From: Micropterix aruncella
Taxonomy: Eukaryota; Arthropoda; Insecta; Lepidoptera; Micropterigidae
NCBI GenBank assembly: GCA_944548615.1
Contig: OX155954.1
Span: 7,847,498 to 7,911,497, forward strand
Direction: 5' to 3'
DNA length: 64,000 nt
Shown: positions 1 through 10,558 of the stretch, one piece after another
Layout: every line of letters starts with the position of its first letter
Position numbering within the stretch: the stretch's first letter is position 1
Translations under genes and position numbers: made by a program
The notes under the pieces: generated by a model
Told to the model about the DNA's origin: nothing
Databases searched by the model: none
The model's input: the letters and a program-made list of their open reading frames with translations, nothing else

Positions 1-104
1 ATCCTTCGTTACTTAGAAAAACCCATATTTTTCGAATTCTGTGTATTTTTTTTTGTTAGCAACGAAAGCCTAGATTAAAAAAAGTCATAAATAATTATCG
101 ACTC

Positions 105-355
105 ATATAAAATCGAAGACTATCGCGGTTGTTTGACATTATAAATAGGATAGAAAACGAAATTACCTCCTGAAATTTCTAGCACCTGACGTGTCGGTGA
201 CGTTGCAGCTGCCGTTGTCTAGGGTAGACTGTCCGCCGTTGTCCAGGGTAGACTTGCTCAGTCTAACCTGGACAACGGCGGCTGCAATGTCACCGAATCG
301 TCAGGTGCTACAAATCTCACGCGGTAAATTTGTTTTCTATCCTATTTATAATTAT
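105..355. repeat. Inverted pair of Penelope-type element termini
   Basis: Two copies of one sequence face each other. The right arm (about 262-352) reads TGGACAACGGCGGCTGCA, then CACGCGGTAAATTTG and CTATCCTATTTATAAT. The left arm (about 105-230) is its reverse complement. The same sequence follows the Penelope-like RT-nuclease gene at 11672-11875, so these are probably termini (pseudo-LTRs) of that family. Penelope-like elements are known for inverted terminal copies. Each arm also holds a short CACCGA..TCAGGTG hairpin. No coding part is attached here. The family link is by sequence identity within the window; the pseudo-LTR name is inferred. Confidence 0.6.
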
Positions 356-860
356 CGATTCAATTATTCATTGAAGCGTGAATTAATGTAAAAACAAATT
401 TCCCTAACTACTCGTATATAAAAAATATATGTTATTTAGTTTGTTGTATAGAAACACTCATTGAAAAAAGGATTTTGGACCTTTATAAACAACAGTAAAA
501 AATGATAATGACCTAAAATTGTATGCCTTTCACAAACTTACACGATCTGAATACATAAAATATAAGGTGAGAATTGTATATGTGCATATTTGACCGTGAG
601 GTATAATGTGCCCATTACGAGTATGCACCATTGCTACTTAAATAACGATCTTCCTAACTGCAGTAACAATGGAGGCACAATCGCCAGCAACCAAGCTGCG
701 TGAAATTGCCACAAATAAGAAGAAGAAGCAGTAACAATGGCTGAACAAAGACACGGTTTCAAAGACGCTACGCCATGTACGAGTATGCATGAAATATAAT
801 GGTGTGAGACCAATCGATTGTCGCCTCATACAATCGATAAGGTTACGACGGACGGCTACA
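356..860. other. AT-rich stretch with nothing recognised
   Basis: Reading frames are short and show no motif I recognise. No element terminus was found. Confidence 0.5.
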
Positions 861-865
861 TACTA

Positions 866-1050
866 GCAAGGTCGCCACGAAATACAAATTATCACTATGT
901 TTTAATATTGCGATACGGTAACTACCGTCAAGCCGACACCGTCACGCGTCATGTTAATTCATACTTATGGACCAGAGCCCGAGTTATATACGTAATCCTT
1001 ATTGAAACATGCGTATTTTCGTGTATTTCATCGTTTTATTTTTCTCAGTG
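866..1050 (+). mobile_element. Partial MITE, CACTGAGAAAA family
   Basis: This is the right part of a non-coding element seen more completely at 34211-34654. Shared blocks include CGGTAACTACCGTCA, CGTCATGTTAATTCATA and the end TTTTTCTCAGTG. The left terminus is missing. Other copies lie at 13215-13500, 43300-43690 and 60577-60965. Confidence 0.6.
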
Positions 1051-1589
1051 CAGATTCAGTCTACTCGTGCAGAATAAAATTGTTTTGATGAATCTTAAAT
1101 CAACGCCTATAAATAGAGTGATTCCTAATCTGAAATCACTGACCCGAGCCAAAATTATCTTTCCCTCTTTATACCTATTCGTGTATTTAAAAAAAATGAT
1201 ACACAGCTTGAGCCGTCGCCATCTCTATGACTAGCGATAATTTTAGCATGTTGCCGTGGTCGCTGCATACATTAGCAGTAACGATTGGAAATTTGTCATT
1301 CGGCTGGTTAGTCGCACCCGAGTCGACGGAGGAGTCGACTAATGCTAAACTGAATAATTTATTCGAGTGAGGCGTCGCGTCGCCCGGCGACTCGCGTGTC
1401 CTCGAAGCTAATTTACGACTTAGCAGGTCGACCGTGTTTTAAGGCCGACTCGGCGCGAAGTCGACAACAGAACAGACAAGCCGACCGACTATTTTTAACT
1501 TGCTTTAACTATTCATAGCGACACACTCCGCGGTCCACCTCGGTGGATTCCATATTAAGGGATGGGCACACCTACAGAAGGTGTATCGC
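1051..1589. other. Unassigned, moderately CpG-containing sequence
   Basis: Several GTCGAC/CGACTCG motifs occur at 1318-1470. There is no convincing reading frame and no repeat match elsewhere in the window. Confidence 0.4.
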
Positions 1590-1672
1590 ATTAAAGTTGT
1601 CAACTGGTACGGGCGAACCAGCCACCCCAGGAAAGTATAACGATATTTGATCATTATTTCAACAACTAGGGT
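1590..1672 (+). repeat. Truncated family B repeat start
   Basis: It matches the first part of family B copies at 28655 and 32190: ACGGGCGAACC, CACCCCAGG, TATAACGATAT. It is cut off where the family A copy begins. Confidence 0.5.
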
Positions 1673-1673
1673 T

Positions 1674-2352
1674 GTCGACTACAGCGGGCGAGCCCGTCAC
1701 CTCAGGAAGTTTTAACGATTAGTCGTTCTATCTCCCTGGAGTGAGCGCGGAAGACTTAGGACAAAAACAGTCCACCGTCTAGCTCCGCCATAAACCCGTA
1801 AGAGGCCAACGCCTTAACCGCGAGATAGCCAGGAGTGTTACTCAGCGGGCTTACACTCACGCCTTACTTCCAATTGCGACCAGATTACTCCAGTCTCTCG
1901 ATTGGTTACGAGTTCGAGGTCGCTTGCGCGGTCCTTTCCCTTACGAAGCGGTGAAACGGTACATACCGAATCTATCGCGGACCACAGCGTCCTTTGCGTG
2001 GCTGTTCACCCATCAGGATCGGATAGCCGATGGTCGTTTCAAGAGCAGTCGCCGTAAGGTCCGCAACCACCGCCGCTCTATAGGAGACAGTACTGCTTCC
2101 AGACTCCCCCGACTGTTAGTCACAGTGCGCAATCGATTGGCTTACGTCGCACGGTACGCAGACCGTCCAGGAGCGCCAGAAGGTTGATTCCCAGGGGAAA
2201 CTAACCATAGGGCCAGAGTCCTACCCAGGCTCGCACTTCATGCGTGGAGGCCGCCGGATGGGTGTTAACCCGTGAGTGTGACCAACCCTGAACAGAACGG
2301 GTCTTCGTGGCCAACTCAGCAAGGGCCCATTAGCTCCCGAAGGTGTATCAAT
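1674..2352 (+). repeat. Family A dispersed repeat, near full length
   Basis: This GC-richer non-coding repeat starts GTCGACTACAGCGGGCGAG and ends near GGGCCCATTAGCTCCCG. The same order of blocks is found at 28233-28654 plus 29974-30270, at 29303-29969, and on the minus strand at 50122-50705. The blocks are TTACGAAGCGGTGAAACGG, TTTCAAGAGCAGTCGCCGT, CTCTATAGGAGACAGTA and CTACCCAGGCTCGCACTTC. No terminal inverted repeat or conserved protein is apparent, so I leave it unclassified. Confidence 0.65.
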
Positions 2353-2570
2353 GCGTCCACAGGAAAGGGTAAAAGGGGACATTTTCCCCTCTTGGCTTTT
2401 AAGTTCTTCTACTTCTAGTAGATGATAGCTGCGCAGCCGGCCCTGCAATCTCTCCTTGCATCTCAGTTCGATTTCGTAATCGTGTCAGGAATGATAACGA
2501 TAGATTTATAAGTAGATAACATGTTTTCAAAAATACAGATACTAACCTTACATATACCCTACTAGCTTTT

Positions 2571-2945
2571 AGTTCGGTGTTTTCAAGTATGATGTAGTAT
2601 TTTTTTTTAATATGGCGTAGTTTAAAAATTATGTGTGTCGTTTGGAGAAATTACAACAATTTTTTTTTATGTGGTTTCAGCCCAACAAGGCATCTGTGTA
2701 CCGAATTTTAAGACAATGTCCAATATGTCGAGATTAAATTGTGACTAATTCGCCCCCAGTGGACCGATTTCAACAACACTTCAGCTCTTGCCAAGACCAA
2801 ACGATGCCTGCATGCCAAATTACAGCTCGATCGGACGAAGCGTTTGGGCGCTATCGTGGAGGAATACACACAGAGTCCCAGACATACGGACACGCAGAAG
2901 TGCGTTCACAATTCTTTCCTCTACCGGGAATGTTAAAAGCGATCC
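2571..2945 (+). repeat. Family C dispersed repeat, copy 1
   Basis: Shared with 3319-3840 and 35537-36065. Diagnostic blocks are CCCAACAAGGCATCTGTGT, GTGGACCGATTTCAAC, CTGCATGCCAAATT and an ACACACA stretch, followed by TTCACAATTCTTTCC. It is non-coding. The copy order resembles the 3' part of a LINE or SINE with a simple-repeat segment, but no RT is attached. Confidence 0.55.
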
Positions 2946-3064
2946 GGGATCTTCCCTGATAATCTCAAATGTGCATTTGTGATGCCCAGTTTTCAATTCC
3001 CAGATTTCCCTAAAGTGTAATGACCAGATTTCCCTAAAAAGCAAGCGTATCTGCCTACTTTCCG

Positions 3065-3186
3065 TGGCGTCCGTAGCCGCGTTGACACCGGTTCTCCTAG
3101 TTATTACCTAAGTTAAGCAGCGTCGGGCGCGGTCAATACTGAGATGGGTGACCGCCTGAGTATTTGACTGCGTGATGCTATAGATG
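3065..3186 (+). mobile_element. 5S rRNA-derived sequence (SINE head or 5S pseudogene)
   Basis: The stretch follows 5S rRNA closely. It has ACACCGGTTCTC, then AAGTTAAGCAGCGTCGGGCG (internal promoter A box region), then GATGGGTGACCGCCTG (C box). The length, about 122 bases, matches 5S. Differences in the 5' third and 3' end argue against a functional gene. A second, poorer copy at 16578 carries a SINE-like tail, so a 5S-headed SINE is likely. Confidence 0.75.
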
Positions 3187-3318
3187 TCCACCTAGACGAT
3201 GTTGCCGGTAGGCAACAAGGCGGGTTCCACGAAAAGGCATCAGCCTTGTGGATTAAAAAATAAACGGTTGTATCATCCCAAGACTTTTGCGGCAAGCCCC
3301 CTCCCCTCCACAATGCTA

Positions 3319-3840
3319 CCCCCCCCCCCCCCACCCCCACCCGATAGTGATTATATCAATTGACTATTATAGCAAAATTAGATTATTTTGTAGTATTAAA
3401 ATAGTATGTTTCCAAAAATAAGGCAGTAGGTATCTCCTTAAATGTGTCGCTTGTAGGTAATATGAGATATTTGAAACAAAATTTCGCAACGTTATTTCGG
3501 TCCAATAAGGCATCTGTGTACCGAATTGCTAGTCTCTAAGTGCAATATTTCCAGATTGAAGTATGACTAGCTCGCCCTCTGGTGAACCGATTTTAACTAA
3601 AATTGAACTCTTGGCATGGCCGAATGATACCTGCATGCCAAATTTCAGCTCAATCGGATGAAACGGTTAGGCGCTATCGTGGAGAATACACACACGCACA
3701 CACTGACTCACAGACAGAATTTAGTCTGGAAATAGTCCTAATCCTCTCAGGAGGTGTCAATATGGATATATCCGTATTCCGCAAGATGGATCATCTCGAT
3801 TTACTTCTCACAATACTTCCCTAGTGTCGAGAAAGTAAAA
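3319..3840 (+). repeat. Family C dispersed repeat, copy 2, with poly-C start
   Basis: It opens with a 14-C run, then CCGATAGTGATTATATCA. It continues through GGCATCTGTGTACCGAATT and TTTCAGCTCAATCGGATGAA, and ends at CGAGAAAGTAAAA. The copy at 35537 has the same poly-C start, so the homopolymer is part of the element. Confidence 0.6.
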
Positions 3841-3879
3841 GGCAATGAAAAACCAAACTTCTAGGTAAATTTTAAGATT

Positions 3880-4180
3880 TTTCGCAAATCCAGTTTGGTT
3901 TTAAAGAGGGTGTCGGCACTAATAACGCTACAGCAGATGTCAATAGATTTATTGTAGAGGCGTTTGACAGATGCCTCGGCCTTCTCTTAGACTTTAGCAA
4001 AGGAGCCTTGTTAGGAAAACTAGTCTGCATTACAATGACTTCAAATTTATCTCGCGAATCGAACCCAAATCACCCAATCACCCAAATTGATGGCGTGGAA
4101 AGAACGCCCGCCCCCACTTAAGGCGTGCCCCAGGGTGACGTGCTACGGCCAACACATGATGGAAGATGAGATTTTTATTC
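3880..4180 (+). pseudogene. Jockey/CR1-like LINE reverse transcriptase fragment
   Basis: Two RT blocks can be read. From 3891 the frame reads QFGFKEGVGTNNAT and, further on, LLLDFSKGA. This resembles the QFGFR..ST...L and F.DFSKAFD palm motifs of jockey and CR1 clade LINEs. At 4122-4151 GVPQGDVLRP corresponds to the GVPQGSVLGP motif. The sequence between is shortened and out of frame, and the YxDD region is absent. A possible C-terminal scrap (LPEIAVFRQGLF) lies at 4312-4350. It is a dead, internally deleted copy. Confidence 0.7.
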
Positions 4181-4689
4181 ATTGCTCTAGAAGGACCTCA
4201 AAAATGAATGTAAGGTATATTCAAATATTTGAATCGCTCATGACCAGACAAAATAAATTAAATATAGCATTTATGGCTTAGCAATTAATGTCTGAAATAC
4301 TCCAAAACTAAAATCTTCCTGAAATCGCGGTATTTAGGCAAGGTTTATTTAACTCGTAACTGAATGGAATCGTTGATGGAAAACAATGACGAGAATACTT
4401 TAAGAGCAATTTAACCATTTTTTAAGCTCCAAGAAGAAGATGAGGAAGAAGATAACGGAAAAGAAAATATACTTCATTACTCTTGGGACTTCGCTTAGGT
4501 GGACGCTGGAGACAGTTTTTGGGAAAAGTTCTTAATAAAACAGCAAAAAAAAATATTCTAGGATCTGCTTAGTACATTCTATATATAGATGTAAAGTTGA
4601 CGTACAAAATTAAATTGTGAAAATTATTTTTTTCTGGCGTAAAAGAATTAAACGTATAAAGCAATTTTTATTATGTAAATTCGCGTATG

Positions 4690-4830
4690 ATTCTTGTTAC
4701 TATTGATGGTTGACTGTAAGATATCGCTATAGCGATAAGTCCGCCATTTGTGCATAAATTGTCTTTTTTATAAAACCAGCGTAATATTCATTAAGTTATG
4801 TATTTATAGCACAATAAAGTTATTCTATTC
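4690..4830 (+). mobile_element. SINE 3' tail, 5'-truncated
   Basis: It has GTAAG, then the hairpin TATCGCTATAGCGATA (4722-4737), then GTCCGCCATTTGTG, and later CACAATAAAG. The same order ends the 5S-headed SINE at 16840-16965 and the tRNA-headed SINE at 42239-42309. Confidence 0.55.
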
Positions 4831-4964
4831 TAGTCTATACTATTGAATCGCATTTTTATGATTTTTTATCTTAGTAATAAACTCTATATATTGAACATAT
4901 AAAAGAAGACATATTTAAAATAGGTCAATAGTAAAAAAACATTAAAAAAACAAGCTTTTATTAA

Positions 4965-5085
4965 AATGCTCTGTCCCAAGACAACCCTGGGTGCAGCAGC
5001 CATGTCATAGTGGAACTTAGAACGGGCTATCATAATTGAGTGCTATACGAAATTTCGTTTCTGTGTTGTTGACCGTTGAGTAAAA
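4965..5085 (+). repeat. Single unit of the ~115-bp minisatellite family
   Basis: It contains ACCCTGGGTGCAGCAGCCAT, AACTTAGAACGGGCTATC and TGTTGACCGTTGAG. These are the units that are tandem at 23941-24435 and 61000-61260. Confidence 0.6.
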
Positions 5086-5089
5086 TAAA

Positions 5090-5774
5090 ATTAAATCATA
5101 AAAAAAACTAAATACCTACAAACAATCTTTTGATTTTAAAATTTCGTAATATTTATTGAATGGCCTGAAATAATATTTAAAAAAATATACATCATGAAAT
5201 TATCTAAACAGACCAGATTAATAAAATAGCACTAACAATAGAAAAAAATAAGGTCACCAATAATATTAAAAACATATTAACATAATCAAGGAATAATCCA
5301 AAATCTGCATATAAAAAGGAAATGTATCTATATAATTGGAAATGTGTAATCTTCCTTAACAATTTATTGTAAAAAAATGCATGCTCACACAATTTTATTA
5401 CGAGAAATATTCATTTAACTTGTAAAAGCTTTTTTCGATAAGCCATTTCTTCAATGCTGTAGAAACCCTTTTCCATTTAACTTTTCAATATTTGCAGTTA
5501 CGTGGTTATAGATTGTTATTGAGTTGTATAACATTCCTTATTTAAATAAAGTTAGATTTGGCTTGGGTGCTTGGAGCTCATGTTTATTTCTCTAAAATAA
5601 TTCGGAGAGATAAAATGCCAACGATTAGTCTATCTATCTGAACATTAAAGTTCATAATTATTACGTATTGAAACCTGTTTACCAAATTAAAAATTGACAT
5701 CTTTATGTAAATAATATTAAAATAATAACAGCTATGAATTTTAAAAAATGTGTGTTATTATATCATTATTGTAT
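5090..5774. other. Very AT-rich stretch with nothing recognised
   Basis: Short frames only. No repeat family shared within the window and no element ends seen. Confidence 0.5.
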
Positions 5775-5895
5775 ACCGTAGGTATATGCGTGTTTAGAGC
5801 GCCATCTAGAGGGCGCCGCCATGCCTATGCTATACCACGTAAGCACAGTATAACTGTGACGAAAGTCACCATATTGAATATAATAATAGAAGATT
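5775..5895 (+). repeat. Short dispersed repeat, inverted copy at 27735-27850
   Basis: GCGTGTTTAGAGCGCC, GCGCCGCCATGC, CTATACCAC and GAAAGTCACCATATTGAA are all present in reverse complement at 27735-27850. Length about 115 bp, non-coding, likely a MITE. Confidence 0.5.
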
Positions 5896-6016
5896 AATTA
5901 ATTTCTAGATCTATGACTTCCATCTACACGATGCGTTTCGTAGTAAAATCTCAGTTGCCCAATCGTAGTACGGTGTTGAGCAATCTAATAGGCTATACAT
6001 GCTGATTTTACAGTTA

Positions 6017-6378
6017 ACCGGAATTCTTGAAGGGGGTGAATCAGTACGAGTAGGAAAGTAAGCAACTTTTAATAAACATTTGTGGGAGATTTTCTTTTTT
6101 TTTTTTTATTTGTTTTTTTTATAGAAAATTACTATAAAAAGCGTTGAGCATGATGCGCTTTTTATAGGTAGGTATATCGCAAATATTTTTTATTACCGAT
6201 ATTTTACCTCTCGCTAGATAGCGCAGCGCCTTAAACCCTTATCAAACTTTTATTTAACAGTCAAGTACCTACCTACCTACTTCAAACTTTCAAATAATAA
6301 AAAAAGATGTTTTTTTTTATATTAAGAGTTGTTTATTTGCTCGTACTGATTCACCTTCTTGGAGGATGCCGGAAATAT
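6017..6378. mobile_element. MITE with GGTGAATCAGTACGAG inverted arms
   Basis: GGTGAATCAGTACGAG at 6035-6050 is matched by its exact complement at 6340-6355. The arms continue outward with lower identity to CCGG motifs near 6018 and 6375. The interior is AT-rich and contains ACCGATATTTTACCT, shared with the element at 40066-40480, which also has GGTGAATCAGTACGAG inside. It is therefore a non-coding relative of that family. Confidence 0.6.
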
Positions 6379-6379
6379 A

Positions 6380-8347
6380 ATCAACGGTGTTATTTTACCA
6401 TTTAAATTTTAAACTAACTATTTTTGAAATCAAATAACTACCATTTTCGACAATAAAGAAATTTCCTCGACGCTGGTTTTAATGAGATTGAGTGTCATTT
6501 ATATTTCTGCTTGTTAAGTCTGAGTCAAGAAGCATACAATTGATCCCCGCTCCGCCGCCCCTTGTCTTCTCCCCCCTTTCCCAACTCGCCCTTCTATTAA
6601 CTTCCTAGCTAGAGGGTCGATTTCAAGTAGGTAGGTCCTCTTCCTTTACAAACTTCGTATGGGATGGGCGCCTTTACAGTGTCTACCTCATAGAATTATA
6701 CCGGATAATTATTGCGGATGTCAATCGTCACAACGAAAGATAATGACAATGTAACGCAGGTGAACGAAATTCATTTACTTTACGCATTCTAGTCGGTTCA
6801 GCACAATTTTTCAATATTCTTCGATATTTGGGGGCACTAAAATGTAGAAATTTTGCCCCAATATTCAGGCCAAAGGACAATGGGCAAAAATGTATGGGCG
6901 CTGGGTCCACTTCCCCAATAACAATAACGTACTTATTTAGGTAGGTACCATTGGAAAGATCTATTTATCTACCATATTTATGACTACTACAACTTACCTC
7001 AATTATGAGCCGTTTCGTAGTTTTGAAGTTTAGTCTTCTTAAATATGGCTAATTCCGAGTTTTGAAGTCCAGAATCTTCTTAAATATGGAAAACCCCCAT
7101 GCCAATTAATTTATTTAAAATATATTATTTGCAGTGAAGATCTATAAAATATAGTATATTATGATATACGGTCACTGGACACACCATGTTGAACAGCTGA
7201 CCTTAGCATATTTCATACATTAGGAAACAGAGCCGGAATGAAATCAGAGACACATTACAGAGAAGCAACATATCCCAGTATTTCCCCCTCCATATACTGC
7301 TGACAAAGTCGAGCATTCTTAGGAATATAGTTTGTACCCAAATGTAATGTATCGTTTCGGGTATTCTGCGACTGTTTTCGTTTAAATGTGTTAGGTGCCC
7401 TAGGGCCTAGAGGATATAGGTAATTAGCTATATTTAATATAACTCAGAAACGTTTCGCAATTCACATAAGTCGTAAAAGTATTAAATGCTCTACATAAAA
7501 AGATCTTTCCATTGGTGTGTGATTTTGCCTGTCAAAATCATAAACCCTTGTTTGTTCATCTGTGTTCGATTTTTTCGAAGAAAATCGCAGAGTACTACAC
7601 TCGATGTCGACTAATCTAACCAACAGCATTAAACAAGCTGGTTTACAGATTGCGACAAAACTCTACGTCACAATAAATATATTGCTACCATTTGCATAGC
7701 TTGTAAGTGGACTTTTGAAAGAGCATTTTTTGATATCTATTTAACAGTATGTATAGTAACTTTCTTTTGTCTTCAAAATAATATTTTAGAAGCAGCATCG
7801 CAAAAACTACGAACAGCCATTAAAATAAAAATGATCACGAGACCCATTAGCTAAAAGTTTCCTTATTTTTCGCATTATAATTTCAGAAATTTAACAAGTA
7901 AAATTATTTAGTCAAATTAGCAATTTCCTCCGGACATTTTGTCAAAGCGGTCCGCCTCGACCGTCGAATAAGTGCTGGCCGGTTGTGCAACCCGCCGATT
8001 AATACTTTCAATTGAGCGGTGGATGGCACATCGCGCTGCGCGTGTTCAGTTCGCGTGACGTCACGCTTTGCGACTTCGTTTCTATACAAAATGTAATCAT
8101 CACTCCGAACGGGGTACAGTATTTTCTATTCTACTCTATTACAGTAGTTAGTTATAAATATAGCAGCATGCATTGATGTCGGACTCGATCTTATGGCCCG
8201 TAATTCGTATTGAAGTGTCCTGCTAGTTACTTCGGGATGTTCGGGGACAATGCAGGCGACATTTTTATTAACCTTTAGTTAACCGATTCCATTAGGTGGA
8301 ACATAGTAAACGAGGCATTTTTTTAATACTCAGTTTGAAAAAAGTAC
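6380..8347. other. No gene recognised up to the assembly gap
   Basis: Mostly AT-rich. A CpG-containing patch at 7930-8070 has an open 61-codon minus-strand frame with no motif I recognise. Short TAGGTAGG microsatellites recur. Confidence 0.4.
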
Positions 8348-8547
8348 NNNNNNNNNNNNNNNNNNNNNNNNNNNNNNNNNNNNNNNNNNNNNNNNNNNNN
8401 NNNNNNNNNNNNNNNNNNNNNNNNNNNNNNNNNNNNNNNNNNNNNNNNNNNNNNNNNNNNNNNNNNNNNNNNNNNNNNNNNNNNNNNNNNNNNNNNNNNN
8501 NNNNNNNNNNNNNNNNNNNNNNNNNNNNNNNNNNNNNNNNNNNNNNN
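8348..8547. other. Assembly gap of 200 Ns
   Basis: A block of exactly 200 N, a conventional placeholder. The true missing length is unknown. It cuts off the 5' part of the LINE reading frame that starts at 8548. Confidence 0.99.
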
Positions 8548-9091
8548 AAAAACCAATAAAATCACCCTAATATGGATACCGGGTCACCAAAGCATACCCA
8601 GCAACGAAGAGGCCGACAGACTGGCAAAACTGGGCACATTGGAATGCCCGGTGGAGCCAGTTCTAGGGGTCCCCTTTGCTACAGGTAAGAAAATCATCAG
8701 GGACTGCTTGGAGCAGGAACATCGGGCATCCTGGAAACAGAGCCAGGGTTGTCGCCAGGCGAAAGACATGATGGAGCAACCACTACAAAAGAAAATCAAG
8801 GCCCTACTTGACATGAGCAAGAAGAACTTTAGAACCACTTTCGGTCTCCTCGCCGGACACACGACCCTTAGAGCACATCTATTCAACCTTGGCTTGACCG
8901 AGAGCAAGGACTACCGAATATGTGGCGAAGAACCTGAAGACAGCATACACATCGTTGGTCGCTGCCCAGGCCTCGCCGCAAAAAGACACAGTTTACTGGG
9001 ACGAGCCTTTCTCGAACCTAGCGATCTGCCCAACTTGAAGGTCAGTGATCTACTTAGACTGGTAAGAAGTACTGGGCTACTTACTAGCTGA
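8548..9091 (+). pseudogene. LINE C-terminus: RNase H end plus zinc-knuckle-like region (R1/I/LOA type)
   Basis: The frame is open from the gap to the stop at 9089-9091. It begins LIWIPGHQSIPSNEEADRLA, the typical end of an RNase H domain of non-LTR retrotransposons (GH..I..NE.AD.LA). The segment with CGEEPEDSIHIVGRCPGL resembles the Cys/His cluster downstream of RNase H in R1, I and LOA group LINEs. RT and endonuclease are not visible; they would lie in or before the gap. The sequence after the stop runs into CTACTACTACT repeats (9180-9200), consistent with a 3' UTR. The frame is intact over 181 codons, so the copy is not very old. Confidence 0.8.
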
Positions 9092-9325
9092 CCACTGACC
9101 TAACCACATAGTGGGTAGTTACAAAAGATCTTATAGATCTAGGTGACATCAAAGGCTGGAAACAAGCCCCCTACTCCATCTACTACTACTACTACTACCT
9201 ACTCTCTTGCCGCCACAGCTTTTTTGTTCATATTTTAAGATTTGGCTGTACTAAATTGTTATTATAGTATAGGTTCCATTTTTGTACATTGTATTATTTG
9301 TGGAATGAAGATATAAATGCATACT
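9092..9325 (+). other. Probable 3' UTR of the LINE
   Basis: Non-coding sequence after the stop with a trinucleotide CTA repeat at 9180-9200 and a T-rich, AT-rich tail. The end point is uncertain. Confidence 0.4.
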
Positions 9326-9474
9326 TACTCTGAAGAAATCAGTATAAGTTGAAAGTAGGACGCAGTCTGAGTCACTGCAATTGGCTAGAGCTCAGAACTT
9401 GAGTAATTCTTCAGTTCAAAGACTGTAAGAAGTACCTACCTATTACATATACCTACTGGTAAATTCCATCGGAT

Positions 9475-9560
9475 AAGGGGGAGTCCATTAATAACGTGAG
9501 GTGTTTAGGGGGGGGGGGTCCAGCCGAATCTCACCCAATCTCAAGTGGGGGAAAGGGGGG
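9475..9560. repeat. G-tract repeat end (MITE-like)
   Basis: GTCCATTAATAACGTGAGG is followed by an 11-G run (9508-9518) and AATCTCACCCAATCTCAAG. A related ATCTCACTTGAGATTGG plus a 16-G run lies at 10034-10063. The two may be ends of one non-coding element, but I could not establish termini. Confidence 0.35.
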
Positions 9561-10558
9561 TACTCACAATATATCACGTATTTTTTCTGCAAGATACAGT
9601 GTAAAATTGCGATAAAAGTGGGTAAAATTAAGTAAACATGTTTCTCCACTAAAATATGGCTAAATCCTACACAATAATATTTATCGCGGTATGCGAACGG
9701 CCACAATACTCGTGTAGCCTATTGTTTAATCACCACCGTAATATATAGCCGTAACAGACGCTCGGATTTGTTAGTGGTTACTCTTGAGACCACACGTGAG
9801 TGCCCGTGGACTGAAATAGAATGAATATTCTTTTACGAATTTTAGTAGTTTCTATTTAAGTATTTTATTGTTTAATTTCCCCACTGTGATTCTAGACTAC
9901 GTTTTTAGTAGTCTAAAATATTAAATAACAGTCTTAAATAAAAATAATTTAGCAAATTATGTTTTTTTTAAATAAATCCAACGCAATCAAACACAGATAA
10001 ACGTATTTACACTAAAAATATTCATTTTAAAAATCTCACTTGAGATTGGGGGGGGGGGGGGGGTCGAGCTAAATAGCAGAGAGATGGCCCCTTTAATCAT
10101 TACGATATCGAGATGAGATCCTTTGCAATAGCGTATCATGCCCCTATATACATTGGCCAATGCTTGGCTAAGGTATCGGCACCACTCCCCGCGTATGAGA
10201 AATGTATGGAAAGAGCGATAGAGACATATGTGATGCAGCAAAGCATTGGCCAACGTGTGTAAGAGTATCAAAGTCACGTCTCCTACCGTTAGAAGAAGAC
10301 AAAGAAAATGGAATGAAACGAAAAAAAATTTCAACGAGAATGCTTACATTGTAGGTACTCATGTCTAAAGTCAATAAACAATTCTTCTTCTTTGGGTGCC
10401 TCTCCAACTAGTGAAGATTGGCAGTCAGCTCTGCATACTTTTTTTGATCCATGTGAAGCTGAGTACTAGGAAAAATAGTGCAGTGGCTTCCCGTTGCCTT
10501 CTGCACCAGAACTTTCAGAGAGTATTTGGCTCTCCAGGCCACTGAAGCCTCTGAGCAC
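9561..10558. other. Unassigned; G-run at 10048-10063 and a repeat fragment at 10385-10558
   Basis: No coding motif found. The segment after 10385 (CTTCTTCTTTGGGTGCC onward) looks like a foreign repeat fused to the 5'-truncated Penelope frame, because recognisable RT sequence starts only near 10570. Confidence 0.4.

Noticed and set aside
3065..3186. A functional 5S rRNA gene
   Set aside because: The 5' third and 3' end differ from 5S and no array or terminator T-run follows.
8296..8565. Reading frames crossing the N block
   Set aside because: They consist mainly of unknown residues across the assembly gap.
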